The notes under the pieces are model-generated. The model saw only the letters and a list, made by a program, of their open reading frames with translations. It was not told where the DNA came from and searched no databases. A stretch of DNA of 64,000 bases from Bacteroidota bacterium (GTDB lineage Bacteria; Bacteroidota; Bacteroidia; AKYH767-A; OLB10). The stretch lies in contig JADKFV010000003.1 of the NCBI GenBank assembly GCA_016717325.1, forward strand, positions 1 through 64,000, written 5' to 3'. This document shows positions 17,006-27,791 of this stretch, piece by piece (the first letter of the stretch is position 1; each line of letters starts with the position of its first letter). The translations under genes were made by a program, and so were the position numbers.

Positions 17006-19618
17006 TTATAATGCTGTTAAAATATCTTTTCCCTTTTTTAATGCGCTTTGCAATCCGGCTACATTTTTTCCTCCGGCTGTTGCATAAAACGGTTGTCCAC
17101 CACCACCACCTTGAATTTCTTTAGCAATTTCGCGCATAATATTGGTAGCATTCAACTTTTTTTCTTCCACAAGATTCTCTGAAGCAATCAAAGATAAATG
17201 AGGTTTATCATCTACAATTGCACCAAGCAATACAACAATATTTTGTTCGCTGTTTTTTATTTCGAACGAAATGGTTTTTATAGCATCGGCTGAGTTGAGT
17301 TCAATTAATTCGCAAATAAAATGGAAGCTACCGTGCATGGTTTTACTCTGCAATAATTTCCTTTTTATTTCCTGTGCATGTGCATGAATAAGGCTGTCGA
17401 TTTGTTGTTTAAGTTTTTGATTTTCATCAATAAGCGATTGTACACCTTTGGTAATATCTTTAGGCGATTTCAATAAAATATTTACCTGGTTTAACTCATT
17501 CATTTTCGAATTGAAATATTGTAAAGCATTAGATGCTGTTACAGCTTCAATTCTGCGCACACCGGCCGCTACCGAGCTTTCGCTCAATATTTTGAATGAA
17601 CCTATTTCGCCTGTTGCCTGCACATGTGTGCCTCCGCAAAGTTCTACAGAATATTTCCTGTCGAAAGTTATTACCCTTACAAAGTCGCCATATTTTTCGC
17701 CAAACAATGCCATAGCACCAAGTTCCATAGCTTCTTTAATTGGAACATTGCGCTGTTCGTTGAGGTGAATGTTTTCACGAATTTTTTCGTTTACCATTTC
17801 TTCAATTTTTTGCAACTCATCATCGCCTACTTTTTGGAAATGCGAAAAATCGAACCTCGTATAATTGCTATTTACAAGCGAACCTTTTTGTGCAACATGT
17901 GTGCCCAATGTGTTGCGTAATGCCGAGTGCATTAAATGCGTAGCAGTATGATTGCTCGATGTGGCCTGGCGTTTTTCTTTATCAACTATAGCTGTATACG
18001 TTGCTGTTAAATTCTTTGGTAATGAATTTGTAATTTGAATGTTGAGGTTATTTTCCTTTTTGGTGTCAACAATAAATATTTTTTCATCCTCGCATTCAAT
18101 ATACCCTGAGTCGCCCACTTGTCCACCACTTTCTGCATAGAATGGCGTGTGGTTGAGCACTATATGAAACTGTTGTTTGTTTTGGGATTTTACTTTGCGG
18201 TATTTTATTATTTCACATTCGCACGACAACTCATCGTAACCAACAAATTCTACTGTTTCGCCTTCCGATACTATAACCCAATCATCGGTATCTACTGCGG
18301 CAGCGTTACGTGAGCGTGCTTTTTGTGCCTGCAAACATTGGTCAAATTCCACCATATCTACCTTGAGACCATTTTCGTGTGCCATCAGTTGAGTGAGGTC
18401 CTTTGGAAAACCATAAGTGTCGTAAAGTTCAAAGGCAAATGCACCTTCAAGATTTTTGTTGCCATAGTTTTCGAATTTTTTGATGCCAGCTTCGAGTGTA
18501 CGCAAAAAGCTGGTTTCTTCTTCCATTACCACCTTCATAACAAACTGTTGCTGCAAGTACAATTCATTGAAAACATTTTGAAATTGCTGTGCAAGGATAG
18601 GCACCAGTTTATGCAAAAACGGCTCGTTAATATTTAAAAATGTGTAAGCATATCTAACCGCTCTGCGCAAAATTCTACGAATAACATAACCGGCTTTTAC
18701 ATTGGAAGGCAACTGTCCATCGGCTATGCAAAATGAAATAGCCCGAATATGATCGGCCATTACACGCATAGCAATATCCGATTTTTCATTTTGTCCGTAA
18801 GGTATTTTACAGTAGCCCGAAATATATTGTATCAAAGGCTGAAAAACATCGGTATCGTAATTCGATTTTTTGCCTTGAATCACACGCACCAATCTTTCGA
18901 AACCCATACCTGTATCAACATGTGCTTTGGGCAGCAACTCGAGCGATCCATCTTTGAGGCGGCTATATTGCATAAACACGTTGTTCCAAATTTCTATCAC
19001 CTCCGGGTGATCTTTATTTACCAATGTAGCGCCATCTATTTTTGCGCGCTCTTCATCACTTCGCGAATCGAAATGTATTTCGCTGCATGGGCCACATGGT
19101 CCTGTTTCGCCCATTTCCCAAAAGTTATCCTTTTTATTTCCAAAAATAATATGGTTTTGCGGCACTATTTTCTGCCAGCATTCCAGCGCAATTTTCGATT
19201 GAGGAATGTTTTCTTTTTCATCACCTTCGAATACAGTAACATACAATCTGTCCTTTGGTAAATTATAAACTTCGGTGAGCAATTCCCAACTCCATGCAAT
19301 GGCTTCTTTTTTAAAATAATCGCCAAAGCTCCAGTTACCAAGCATTTCGAACATGGTATGGTGGTAAGTATCCACCCCTACTTCTTCCAGGTCATTGTGC
19401 TTACCACTTACACGCAGGCACTTTTGTGTATCGGCCACACGTGGATATTTTATTGGCTGATTTCCCAAAAATATGTCTTTGAAAGGCGCCATGCCACTAT
19501 TGATAAACATTAGCGTTGGGTCATTCTTCACCACCATGGGCGAACTCGGAACTATAACATGTTGCTTGCTTTCGAAAAAATCTAAAAATGCTTTCCTGAT
19601 TTCATTAGCCGTCATCAT
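17006..19618 (-). CDS. alaS: Alanyl-tRNA synthetase
   Basis: 870 residues, the normal length. Charges tRNA-Ala and edits mischarged Ser/Gly. The class II core is at the N-terminus (FFESKQHVIVPSSPMVVKNDPTLMFINSGMAPFKD and TYHHTMFEMLGNWSFGDYFKKEAI). The editing domain has HTATHLMH near residue 555 and CGGTHV near residue 660, the two zinc-binding motifs. The C-terminal DHHA1/C-Ala part contains GGGGGQPFYATAGGKN. Two adjacent ATGs (19618, 19615) are possible starts. Intact reading frame in a window where several other genes are broken. Confidence 0.97.
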   Translation of the reverse strand: MMTANEIRKAFLDFFESKQHVIVPSSPMVVKNDPTLMFINSGMAPFKDIFLGNQPIKYPRVADTQKCLRVSGKHNDLEEVGVDTYHHTMFEMLGNWSFGDYFKKEAIAWSWELLTEVYNLPKDRLYVTVFEGDEKENIPQSKIALECWQKIVPQNHIIFGNKKDNFWEMGETGPCGPCSEIHFDSRSDEERAKIDGATLVNKDHPEVIEIWNNVFMQYSRLKDGSLELLPKAHVDTGMGFERLVRVIQGKKSNYDTDVFQPLIQYISGYCKIPYGQNEKSDIAMRVMADHIRAISFCIADGQLPSNVKAGYVIRRILRRAVRYAYTFLNINEPFLHKLVPILAQQFQNVFNELYLQQQFVMKVVMEEETSFLRTLEAGIKKFENYGNKNLEGAFAFELYDTYGFPKDLTQLMAHENGLKVDMVEFDQCLQAQKARSRNAAAVDTDDWVIVSEGETVEFVGYDELSCECEIIKYRKVKSQNKQQFHIVLNHTPFYAESGGQVGDSGYIECEDEKIFIVDTKKENNLNIQITNSLPKNLTATYTAIVDKEKRQATSSNHTATHLMHSALRNTLGTHVAQKGSLVNSNYTRFDFSHFQKVGDDELQKIEEMVNEKIRENIHLNEQRNVPIKEAMELGAMALFGEKYGDFVRVITFDRKYSVELCGGTHVQATGEIGSFKILSESSVAAGVRRIEAVTASNALQYFNSKMNELNQVNILLKSPKDITKGVQSLIDENQKLKQQIDSLIHAHAQEIKRKLLQSKTMHGSFHFICELIELNSADAIKTISFEIKNSEQNIVVLLGAIVDDKPHLSLIASENLVEEKKLNATNIMREIAKEIQGGGGGQPFYATAGGKNVAGLQSALKKGKDILTAL

Positions 19619-19814
19619 AACAAATCTTAAAAAAAATTAAGGCGCAAAAATAGAAATATGTTTCGAGTGCAAGAATTAAGTTACATACATTTTTGCGCTT
19701 TTTTGGGGCATTTTTTTGTCGTAAAATTATATTGAATTTTAGTTCATAAAAAAAACCACTGATTGGACAGACGAAGTATAATGGTTATATCAGATTTGTC
19801 TTGGAGCAAAAAAA

Positions 19815-21137
19815 TCAACGCACTTTTGAACCGGAATATTTTTTATAAAAATAATATGCCACACAACCCAATGCCAATAAAATCAACCCGGCCATGGCAT
19901 TTTCTTTTCTTTTGGTTAACGTATAAAAAAGCATGTAGGTTGAAATCGCAATAAAAACAATTGGTGTAAGTGGATACAATGGTGATTTAAAAACTCCTGC
20001 TTCGGTATTTTTTCGCCTGGTAATAAATAATGCCGAGGCAGCAAGTATAAGGAAAAGGAAATCGACAAAAACTACATAGGTTGTTACATCGGCAAAGGTT
20101 TTCCAAAACAATAAAATAACACAGGCGATAATGCATTGAGTCATTATGCTATAAAGTGGCGTTTTATATTTCGGATGAATATAAGCAAGCTTTTGAAAAA
20201 ATAATCCATCGTTGGCCATGGCAAAATATATGCGTGGAGACGACATTGTATATATGCTGATAGTGCCAAGCACCGAAACAGAAATTAAAACTGTTGCAAA
20301 TAATGCACCGCTACTCCACACTGTTGAAATGGCATCAGCGGCTACACTTTTCGAATTCATAAAAGTTTGCAATGGCAACAAATTCATATATGCATAATTT
20401 ATGGTAAGATAACAAAAACAGACGATGCTTGTGCCAATTATTAATGCACGAGGTAAATTTTTATTGGCATTTTCTATTTCGCCCGAAACGAATGAGGCAT
20501 GTTGAAATCCTCCATACGAAAACATTACACCTATAAGTGCCAAAGCCATAGCGCTTTGCAAATCGAATGCCTTGGCTTGAGGCAGTACATTAAAATCGAA
20601 ATGAAAATATTGTCCACCGTACACCCCAATAAAAATAACTGTGAGTATGCCTGCAATTTTTAATGTTGTAATTATTGAAGCTACCGAATTTGAAATATGA
20701 ACTCCTAATCCATTAATCACCGAGAGCGAAATAATAGTAGCAAGAGCCAACAATGTTTTTTGAATATCTGGAAGAAAAAATAATTTTCCGGCATAGTCGG
20801 CAAACACCAGTGATAATGCAGCCAATGCACCCGGAGTAACAACGGTAAGATAAGCCCACCCGAATAAAAATGCCGGAAGATTTCCATATGCCTCACGCAA
20901 AAAAATGTAAATTCCTCCACTGCCATTAAACCGGGAACCGAGTTCGGCAAAAGTGAGTGCCCCTGTCAATGCAATTACGCCACCAAGAAACCATGCCACA
21001 AGTGTATACCCTTGCGAAGGCAGTAGCAATGCCACTTCGCTGGGCGTACGAAAAATTGCCGACCCAATACATGATCCTATGGCGATCATGGTAAGGCCGT
21101 ATAAATTTATTTTTTTTGGCAAGTCTTCATTCATCAC
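19815..21137 (-). CDS. APC-superfamily amino acid permease
   Basis: 440 residues with about 12 hydrophobic segments. The first helix carries IAIGSCIGSAIFRTPSEVA, the glycine-rich substrate-binding kink of APC transporters (GSxxG), and LTFAELGSRFNGSGGIYIFLREAYG is the helix 2-3 signature of the LAT/APA branch. Probably a cytoplasmic-membrane antiporter or symporter for amino acids; substrate unknown. ATG at 21137 and 21134 are alternatives. Single gene on the minus strand, upstream of alaS by about 200 bases. Confidence 0.88.
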   Translation of the reverse strand: MMNEDLPKKINLYGLTMIAIGSCIGSAIFRTPSEVALLLPSQGYTLVAWFLGGVIALTGALTFAELGSRFNGSGGIYIFLREAYGNLPAFLFGWAYLTVVTPGALAALSLVFADYAGKLFFLPDIQKTLLALATIISLSVINGLGVHISNSVASIITTLKIAGILTVIFIGVYGGQYFHFDFNVLPQAKAFDLQSAMALALIGVMFSYGGFQHASFVSGEIENANKNLPRALIIGTSIVCFCYLTINYAYMNLLPLQTFMNSKSVAADAISTVWSSGALFATVLISVSVLGTISIYTMSSPRIYFAMANDGLFFQKLAYIHPKYKTPLYSIMTQCIIACVILLFWKTFADVTTYVVFVDFLFLILAASALFITRRKNTEAGVFKSPLYPLTPIVFIAISTYMLFYTLTKRKENAMAGLILLALGCVAYYFYKKYSGSKVR

Positions 21138-21203
21138 TTTCGGAGTTTTTATTCCTAACGCAACAAACGAATTTTAACAATACAAAACGAAAAATTCTCA
21201 GCC

Positions 21204-22268
21204 TTAAAATTCAAGTTTCAAAACCTTACCATCGGCACCTGCTGCATAAGCTACTTTGCCGGTCGGGCTCCATCTTAGTGTATTATAACTTTGGTTGTTT
21301 ATCAATATCCAATCATTACATAAATTTTGGGATAAATATATGCCGGGTAAACATGCAGCAAGTAAAATGTTTTTATTGTGGGGATGAAATTGTATGCACG
21401 AAATCATTTTGTGCAAAGTGCTGTTCAAAGTAATATTTTTAAATTGCTTTTGTACTTCGAACAAAACCAAATTCTGGCAAACCGAATCTTTATGGTCATA
21501 ATCGCCACCGGCCACAACCAACAAATTATCATGCATATCCATTGAAAATGCCCCCTGCATAACCGCCCCCTGAATCAATTTGGTTGAAATTGCACTCCAG
21601 CTTTTGCCTTCGTTAATCGAATAAATAATTCTTGATTGCGATCCGCCTGTAGCAAATGCAATAAAATTATTTTGCACTGTCAAGGTTGAGTTACTCGCTG
21701 CAAATAAAGCTTCACCCTCAGCAGCAGTGTACGAAATATTATCACTGATATTTTTCCATGTATTGCCACCATCTTCGGTTTTCAGCAAAACAAATTTTTT
21801 ATTTATCGGGTCTCCAATAGCATACCCGATGGTAGAATTTTTAAATTGCATGGCATCAAAAAATATTTCCTTTTCCGTGTTTTGATATTGCAATACATGC
21901 TCACTCTTAGTTGCCGAATCGGTTTTGTCAGGAATTATTACTTTGAAAATGAAGGCTGGGCTGCCGGCATTTAGCAATAAACAATTGTTACCATCAATAG
22001 CATGAATACTTCTGAAATCAAAAACGGCACTGTCATTTTTTATGCTGTCAACATACCAGGTTTTGCCACCATTTTGTGTAAGAGCAAATATTCCGCGAGC
22101 CGCGCCTATCCAAACCGTGCTATCATTCAATACATGCATCGCTCTTATCGATGCTGAAACCGGTAACGATATTTCGGTTTGAATGATATTTATATTTTGT
22201 GACCATGCATAGTTACAGAAGCAAAAAGCAGTAGAAAGCAAAATCAAGAATTGCAAATTTATTTTCAT
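21204..22268 (-). CDS. BNR/Ycf48-like beta-propeller secreted protein
   Basis: 354 residues from ATG at 22268. An in-frame start further upstream (22331) would add 21 residues ahead of the signal peptide MKINLQFLILLSTAFCFCNYAWSQ and would run through a terminator hairpin, so the inner start is chosen. Repeated blades with TxDGGxTW-like boxes are seen (LTQNGGKTWYVDS, LLKTEDGGNTWKNIS, SINEGKSWSAIS), typical of sialidase/BNR and Ycf48-like propellers. No T9SS tail. Usually annotated as an oxidoreductase without evidence; likely exported to the periplasm, function unknown. Confidence 0.8.
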   Translation of the reverse strand: MKINLQFLILLSTAFCFCNYAWSQNINIIQTEISLPVSASIRAMHVLNDSTVWIGAARGIFALTQNGGKTWYVDSIKNDSAVFDFRSIHAIDGNNCLLLNAGSPAFIFKVIIPDKTDSATKSEHVLQYQNTEKEIFFDAMQFKNSTIGYAIGDPINKKFVLLKTEDGGNTWKNISDNISYTAAEGEALFAASNSTLTVQNNFIAFATGGSQSRIIYSINEGKSWSAISTKLIQGAVMQGAFSMDMHDNLLVVAGGDYDHKDSVCQNLVLFEVQKQFKNITLNSTLHKMISCIQFHPHNKNILLAACLPGIYLSQNLCNDWILINNQSYNTLRWSPTGKVAYAAGADGKVLKLEF

Positions 22269-22300
22269 TGTGTAAAGATAAACATTGGCAGCAAAAAAAA

Positions 22301-22320
22301 TCCCGCCATTGCTGACGGGA
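22301..22320 (-). terminator. Intrinsic terminator
   Basis: On the minus strand TCCCG ... CGGGA (22320-22301) followed by eight T. It lies after the 22424-22774 gene and before the BNR gene, ending the upstream transcript. Confidence 0.75.
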
Positions 22321-22391
22321 TAATTGAACAAAAAATATTCAAACCACCTTATTTGCTTTTTTTTGGTTGGAGTCCTCCTACTTCCAATAAA

Positions 22392-22411
22392 GGCATTGTT
22401 ACGGCAATGCC
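22392..22411 (-). terminator. Hairpin after the 22424-22774 gene
   Basis: GGCATTG (minus 22411-22405) pairs with CAATGCC (22398-22392); a weak T stretch follows. It may act with the stronger terminator at 22301. Confidence 0.5.
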
Positions 22412-22423
22412 TATTTCATGCTT

Positions 22424-22774
22424 TTACTCCGCTATGAATTTGAATTCGTAGCAAAACACTTTGTTTTCAAGTTCTTCGGCATTATAAATGTTTTCGCGTT
22501 GAAGTTGTTTTTGCACATAATCGAACAACGCAGTATTGCTGCTATTGTATTCCATTATCTGAATTTTTCCCTCTTTATTTACCGTGAACGTAACACGCAC
22601 TATTGCTTCGGTTTCGTTTTTGAAATCGCGATGTTGATTTACAATGTTTTTAGTAATCATAGATTCAAGGTTTTTTTCTCCTTGTGTCTTTGTTGATGCA
22701 GCATTCACTTGAACACTCATGGTTGCTATCGCAAAAATTGCAACAGCGAACGATTTTAAAATTATTCTACTCAT
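22424..22774 (-). CDS. Small secreted TonB-C-terminal-like protein
   Basis: 116 residues with a signal peptide (SFAVAIFAIATMSVQVNA). The mature part EAIVRVTFTVNKEGKIQIMEYNS, followed by LFDYVQKQLQREN, resembles the C-terminal fold of TonB energy transducers (beta-strand, NxxGxI turn, helix), but there is no TonB-like N-terminal proline-rich stretch. Free-standing modules of this kind are common in Bacteroidota. Function unknown. Confidence 0.65.
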   Translation of the reverse strand: MSRIILKSFAVAIFAIATMSVQVNAASTKTQGEKNLESMITKNIVNQHRDFKNETEAIVRVTFTVNKEGKIQIMEYNSSNTALFDYVQKQLQRENIYNAEELENKVFCYEFKFIAE

Positions 22775-23071
22775 GGCTTTTGTTTTTAAAAATTAATAAA
22801 TGATTTAATTGATTTACATGAGTAGGATGCATACATCAAAGGGAATGTTACAATCTCGGCAGAAAAAAAAATGTTAATTTCTTGGCAACATAATTTCAGG
22901 CCTGTCAAACATTTTTAATAAAATTTATAATGGCACGTCACGAAAAATTTACTAACTATTTGCAAAATTGCTGTTGGTAAAAAAATCAACTTAAATCTAT
23001 GGAATGGATTGAATTTTGTTAGTTAACCCGTAAGGCTTAGACCAAAAATGAAAAAATGTCAACTAAATGTG
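22775..23071. other. Intergenic region without a recognisable gene
   Basis: AT-rich divergent spacer between the TonB-like gene (-) and the T9SS gene at 23187 (+). Apart from the promoter at 23072-23102 I see no repeat, hairpin or frame worth calling. Confidence 0.5.
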
Positions 23072-23102
23072 TTTGATAAAAAAAACTTTTTTATTACATT
23101 TG
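23072..23102 (+). promoter_or_regulatory. Bacteroidota consensus promoter
   Basis: TTTG (23072-23075), 19-base spacer, TACATTTG (23095-23102). The best match to the phylum's -33/-7 consensus in this window, driving the large secreted protein at 23187 with an 84-base leader. Confidence 0.75.
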
Positions 23103-23186
23103 GCGTTCTAAATTAGTGTGTTTGACTATACATAATAAACTAAAGCAATTAATTAATCTAATCTCAATTAACAATAACTGTATACG

Positions 23187-26100
23187 ATGGAAAAATTCTA
23201 CAAGTTTTTATCAGGTAGTAAATTACTCAAAGCCTTATTCATATTGGCTTTGACGCTCGTGCTGGCAAACTCAAAAAGCAATGCACAACCTTATACTGAC
23301 AACTTTAACGGGCCATTATTGACCAGCGGCAATGCATGGAGTTCATGGCAAAGTAATGTAATGTATGACGTTTTGCCAATAACTCCTTCGGTCGGAGGTG
23401 TGTTTGCCAACCAATGGTTTTGGTGGTCCAATGGAGGTACTTATGCTACTATTCCGGCTTCTCCTCTCCCTTTCTCTGCCCCAGGTATGATAAAATTTAA
23501 CGCCCGCAATGGCGGACTGGCACCGGCAGGTGCCATCTCTATGGGCTGCGCATATATTGCCACACCTTTGCAACTTGACTTTTCGGGTCGTCTGGGAGCC
23601 GCTGCCAATGTCAGTTTTTACATGTGGCACGAAGTTTATGCTATTGCAACGGCTGATACTATTGCGGTTTATGCATCCAGCTCAAACCAATTAACTGGTT
23701 CCACAACATTTAGGTACAATATATGCCGACCCAACAGGTTATGGTGCAGGCTGGATGCAACACACTATGGCAATATTCCAAATTATGCAGCAATTTAATG
23801 GATGCAACTAATGTTGTAGTAATGTTTGTAGCTAAAACATGGACCAAGTTATCGAAACATTTATGTAGATAATATATATGTAGATAGATTTCCTACAGCT
23901 CAAATGGTTCAATCAGCAACTTTAGGAAATCAAAATACGCTAAATGTAGGAGCAGGTTCTGTCAACAACCAAATTGTAAGTGTTAATATAAACATTTGTG
24001 GATCAACAACCCCCAAGCAATTGGACTCAATTTTATTTAATCCCACAGGAACAAACATATTAGCCGATGTTGCTAATGCAAAACTTTTTTACACAGGCAA
24101 CAATCCTGCATTCTCAACTGCTCAGCAAGTTTTTACTACGGTTAATGCTCCTATTAATAATGTGGCGGCAAACAATTCTCTGGGGTTTGGTAATTGTGCT
24201 GCACCCTTTAATCTTACAACTGGCGACAACTATTTTTGGTTAACATATGATATTAAAACGACAGGGCTGGGTGCTACACCTGGCGATATTGTAGATGCCG
24301 ATTTTCTTAAAATTGTATTACATGGCACTTGTCTACCCGGAGGCAGTATTTCTTATGGCACACCACAATCGTTGCCCGGTGGTCGTTTAATAGGAATTAG
24401 TTATTCTTATGCAACTTACAGTGTGGGTACAAGTTATGCTGGTTACACCATCAATGATTTTATTGCTAGTGTTGCCGTTACCAGTGCAGCGGGAAATCCA
24501 CTTTTTAACCTCGAGCATGATATTACCAGTTGGGCTGGTTGCACTGGCACTGCAGGACAAAACTGTAACAGGCATTCACCACATCCACCCGATTATACAC
24601 TTTTTGCTCCTGTAAATCTTGGTGTATCTAAAGACAGATCGCTTAATTTGAAATTTGGTCAGGGTGTTCGCACCGGAACTGTAGCCGATGTTATTTCTAT
24701 TGCTGCCGGAACTTGGTTTAGCGCAAATTATGTTCGCGCCTGTATTGATTTTAATGGCGATGGTGACTTCGATGATCAATATAATGGATTTGGCGGAATA
24801 ATTTACGAATCGATAAATGTTCCCAACGCATATCCATTGAGCGATAATCAAGGTATTAATGGACTATTTACTACTGCAGGACAATTTCCACCAGGTAAAC
24901 TTGGCGATGATTGGAATCAATGGAATATACAAGTACCAAACTTGGGCGAATTGCCACAAGTAATTGGCCTTTCTGCCGGTCCGGCAACTAAGTTAGGCTC
25001 GGTGCGTATGCGAGTACGTGAAGTATGGGCCACGGGTACGTTTACACCATATTCGGGCCATACGTATGGCGAGACCGAAGACTATGATGTTGCTTTGGTT
25101 GATAATTGCCCTGCACCCGGGTCAAAATATTGTAAGTGGATAAGTGGAGGACCAAATCCTACAGATTGGATGACAGCTGCTAACTGGTGCCCCAGTATTC
25201 CTACACAATATGATACGGCTCTTATTTCTCCAAATGGTGATGGCAATTATCCAATAATAACATCGAACCAAAATCCTGTATGTGCTACTTTACGCATTTT
25301 CTCTGGTGCTAAAGTTACAGTAGATGCAGCCGATACATTGGGCCTGTTAGGTTTGGGTGCTAACATCGGAAAATTAAAAGCATACCACAATGTAGAAATT
25401 GGTGAAGCATTAAGCACATCTGCACAATTGAAAGTGACAAGCAGTTATGTTGATTCTGTATTTACGGGATTACCATCCGCTTCCGGTAATGCTGTTATTT
25501 CTCCTTTCCGAAACGATAAACAAGATCATAAAATTCAGTTTATTTATTCCCCTACTGAGCAAACAGTAATGGGATTAAAATCGGGCGATTTATTAAATAG
25601 CATTACTTTTTATATACGCTCCACTACAGCTTTAGCTGCAGGTAATTTAGGAAATTTTACAGTTAAAATTTGGCAAATAGATAATATTTATACTTTCCCT
25701 GCTATTTTGTTACCTAATACCGAGGTGGCCGTTAACAATGTTGCTCCTACAATTATGCCTTCTACCGGAGCTGTTTTGCCAACAACTTGTTTTGGACGGC
25801 TGTGTTTTGATATTCCTGCTATTGCAGCAAATGTAACAACTCCAATTACCATTAATTTCACCAACAGATATTTAGTAAATACCTCTAAATATTTATGTAT
25901 AGAAATTACGCGCGACATTGCATTTACTGCTGGAGTGGCTTATCCTGTTTTATACGAAAGCTCTTTATTACGCAATTGTTTAGTTCTATTTAATGCTAAT
26001 AATAGCATTTCGGCAAACTCAAACGCTTCGCTTATTACCGGATCGGGGACCGCACCTGGGAACTGTTGTCAATCAATAATGGAATATTAAATAATGGAAC

Positions 26101-27677
26101 CTTTGTTAATGGCGGACGGTTCAGCCCCTTATGCATACATTAAAGGTGCTACGTATGTTTTTAGTCCTACATCAAAAATAGGAGTTACAAAGCGATACTC
26201 AAGATACCCAATTGAAGTGGGTAGTAACTGGATAAACAATAACAGCTCGGGCGCAGCAGGTTTTCAGGCTGGTTGGAGCAGAGTAAGTATGTTGAATAAT
26301 TATGTTGCAGTTCTCCATCCAAATAATGACATGGATACTATAGGAGGTGGTTCGGCTACAATATTTAATGAGTTGGAATTAAATGATGCCAACGGTTTCC
26401 AGATGAGAGTACAGGGTATTAATAACGGAAACCTTGGAATAACGTGTGACTCATCATTGGTTTTGACCAGTGGCCAATTGGATTTGAATCAACACAGAAT
26501 ATTTATTAATAATCCTAACATTACTGTTGGGCCAACTGCTGTTGGAATATCTCGCACTGCAGGTACAATTTTAAGTGAAAACACCAGCAACTTTAATAAA
26601 GTGGAGTGGAAAATAAATACCACTCCTGGAGCACATTTAATTCCGTTTGGAGTAACAACAGCCCCAGCCGATTATGTACCATTTACAATTGCCGGTACTG
26701 CTGGTGATTTAGGTAATGTTACAGTGTCAACTTACAGAACCACAGCAGCCAACACACCAGTACCTACATTGCCAATAGGAGTTAACAATTTATTTAATAG
26801 CACTTGTGTAGATAATAGCGCAAATACTGTTGACCGCTTTTGGCAAATAGACCGTAGTACAGGTGGAGTAATTGCTGCTAATGTCACATTTGGTTACACG
26901 GCATCGGAAAACACAACAGGTAAACCTTACACCTCAATCGTTGCACAACGGTATGATGCTGGGCTGCGAAAGCTTGCGGAGTGCCAACGGGGCGATGGAG
27001 TAATCCAACCGGACTTAAGTCAAACTGCTACATCACAATCAACAAGTAATGTAGGTTATCTTTCGGTAACTGCAAATGGAGTTTCTGCTTTCTCGCCTTG
27101 GGCTGCTTCAGTTATCGAAAGCCCATTGCCATTACAACTTGTAAACTTCGATGCTAAATTGATGAACGATAAAGTAAAAGTATACTGGACAGTAGCCAAC
27201 GAAAACAATATGGACAAATATGAAGTGTACAAAACGTTGGATAAAAACACCTTTGATTTTATAGGAGCTAAAAAACCAACAGGCCCTGCAGTTGGCGGTT
27301 TGTCAAATTATGAATTGTGGGATAATAATCCTGTACAGGGCACACAATATTATCGTTTGAAATCGGTGGATAATACCGGTGAAGAAAAATTAAGCAACTT
27401 AGTTCAGGTAGACTATAAGATAAAGGTGTTTGGCTTAACATCGGTAATTGCAAACGATGCAACAGGAGGAGTAAATATTGAGTTTGTAAACAACAGTGAA
27501 ATGCCTTTGACAATTAATGTAGTAGATATGTATGGACGTGTAGTTTATGCTAAGTATTTAGGGACTACGCCAACAGGCAAAAACACTTTACAGATTCCTG
27601 CAGCAGTTGCTAAAGGTGTTTATACAATAGCATTAAGCAACGATAACAACCGCGATGCGCAGACCTTTGTGAAGTAA
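23187..27677 (+). CDS. Large GEVED-domain T9SS cargo protein, multiply frameshifted
   Basis: Three consecutive frames (23187-23798, 23904-26090, 26094-27677) join into one protein of about 1490 residues. Signal peptide 1-34 (ends NSKSNAQ). The first part is a jelly-roll-like adhesin module; the central part has a GEVED domain (YSGHTYGETEDYDVALV); the end has an Ig-like segment (VYWTVANENNMDKYEVYKT) and a type A T9SS tail ending GVYTIALSNDNNRDAQTFVK. Four or more indels crowd 23715-23860 (for example, YADPTGYGAGWMQHTM and FVAKTW read in different frames), and about three more lie at 26070-26125. Either this is a decaying gene or the sequence is poor at both places. Confidence 0.75.
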
Positions 27678-27701
27678 TTTTCAAAAAAAATAAACTTTAG
27701 A

Positions 27702-27737
27702 AACCCACACTTGTTTTGCTTGTGTGGGTTTTTTTTA
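27702..27737 (+). terminator. Strong intrinsic terminator
   Basis: AACCCACAC (27702-27710) pairs with GTGTGGGTT (27722-27730), followed by six more T. It ends the 23187-27677 transcript. Confidence 0.9.
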
Positions 27738-27791
27738 TTCTATTTGTGCTCACATTATTCCTTTCTAAAAATCAATTTCAAAAATAAATCA

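Noticed and set aside
27711..27791. Longer start for the propeller gene
   Set aside because: It would begin within an intrinsic terminator and put 27 atypical residues before a good signal peptide.
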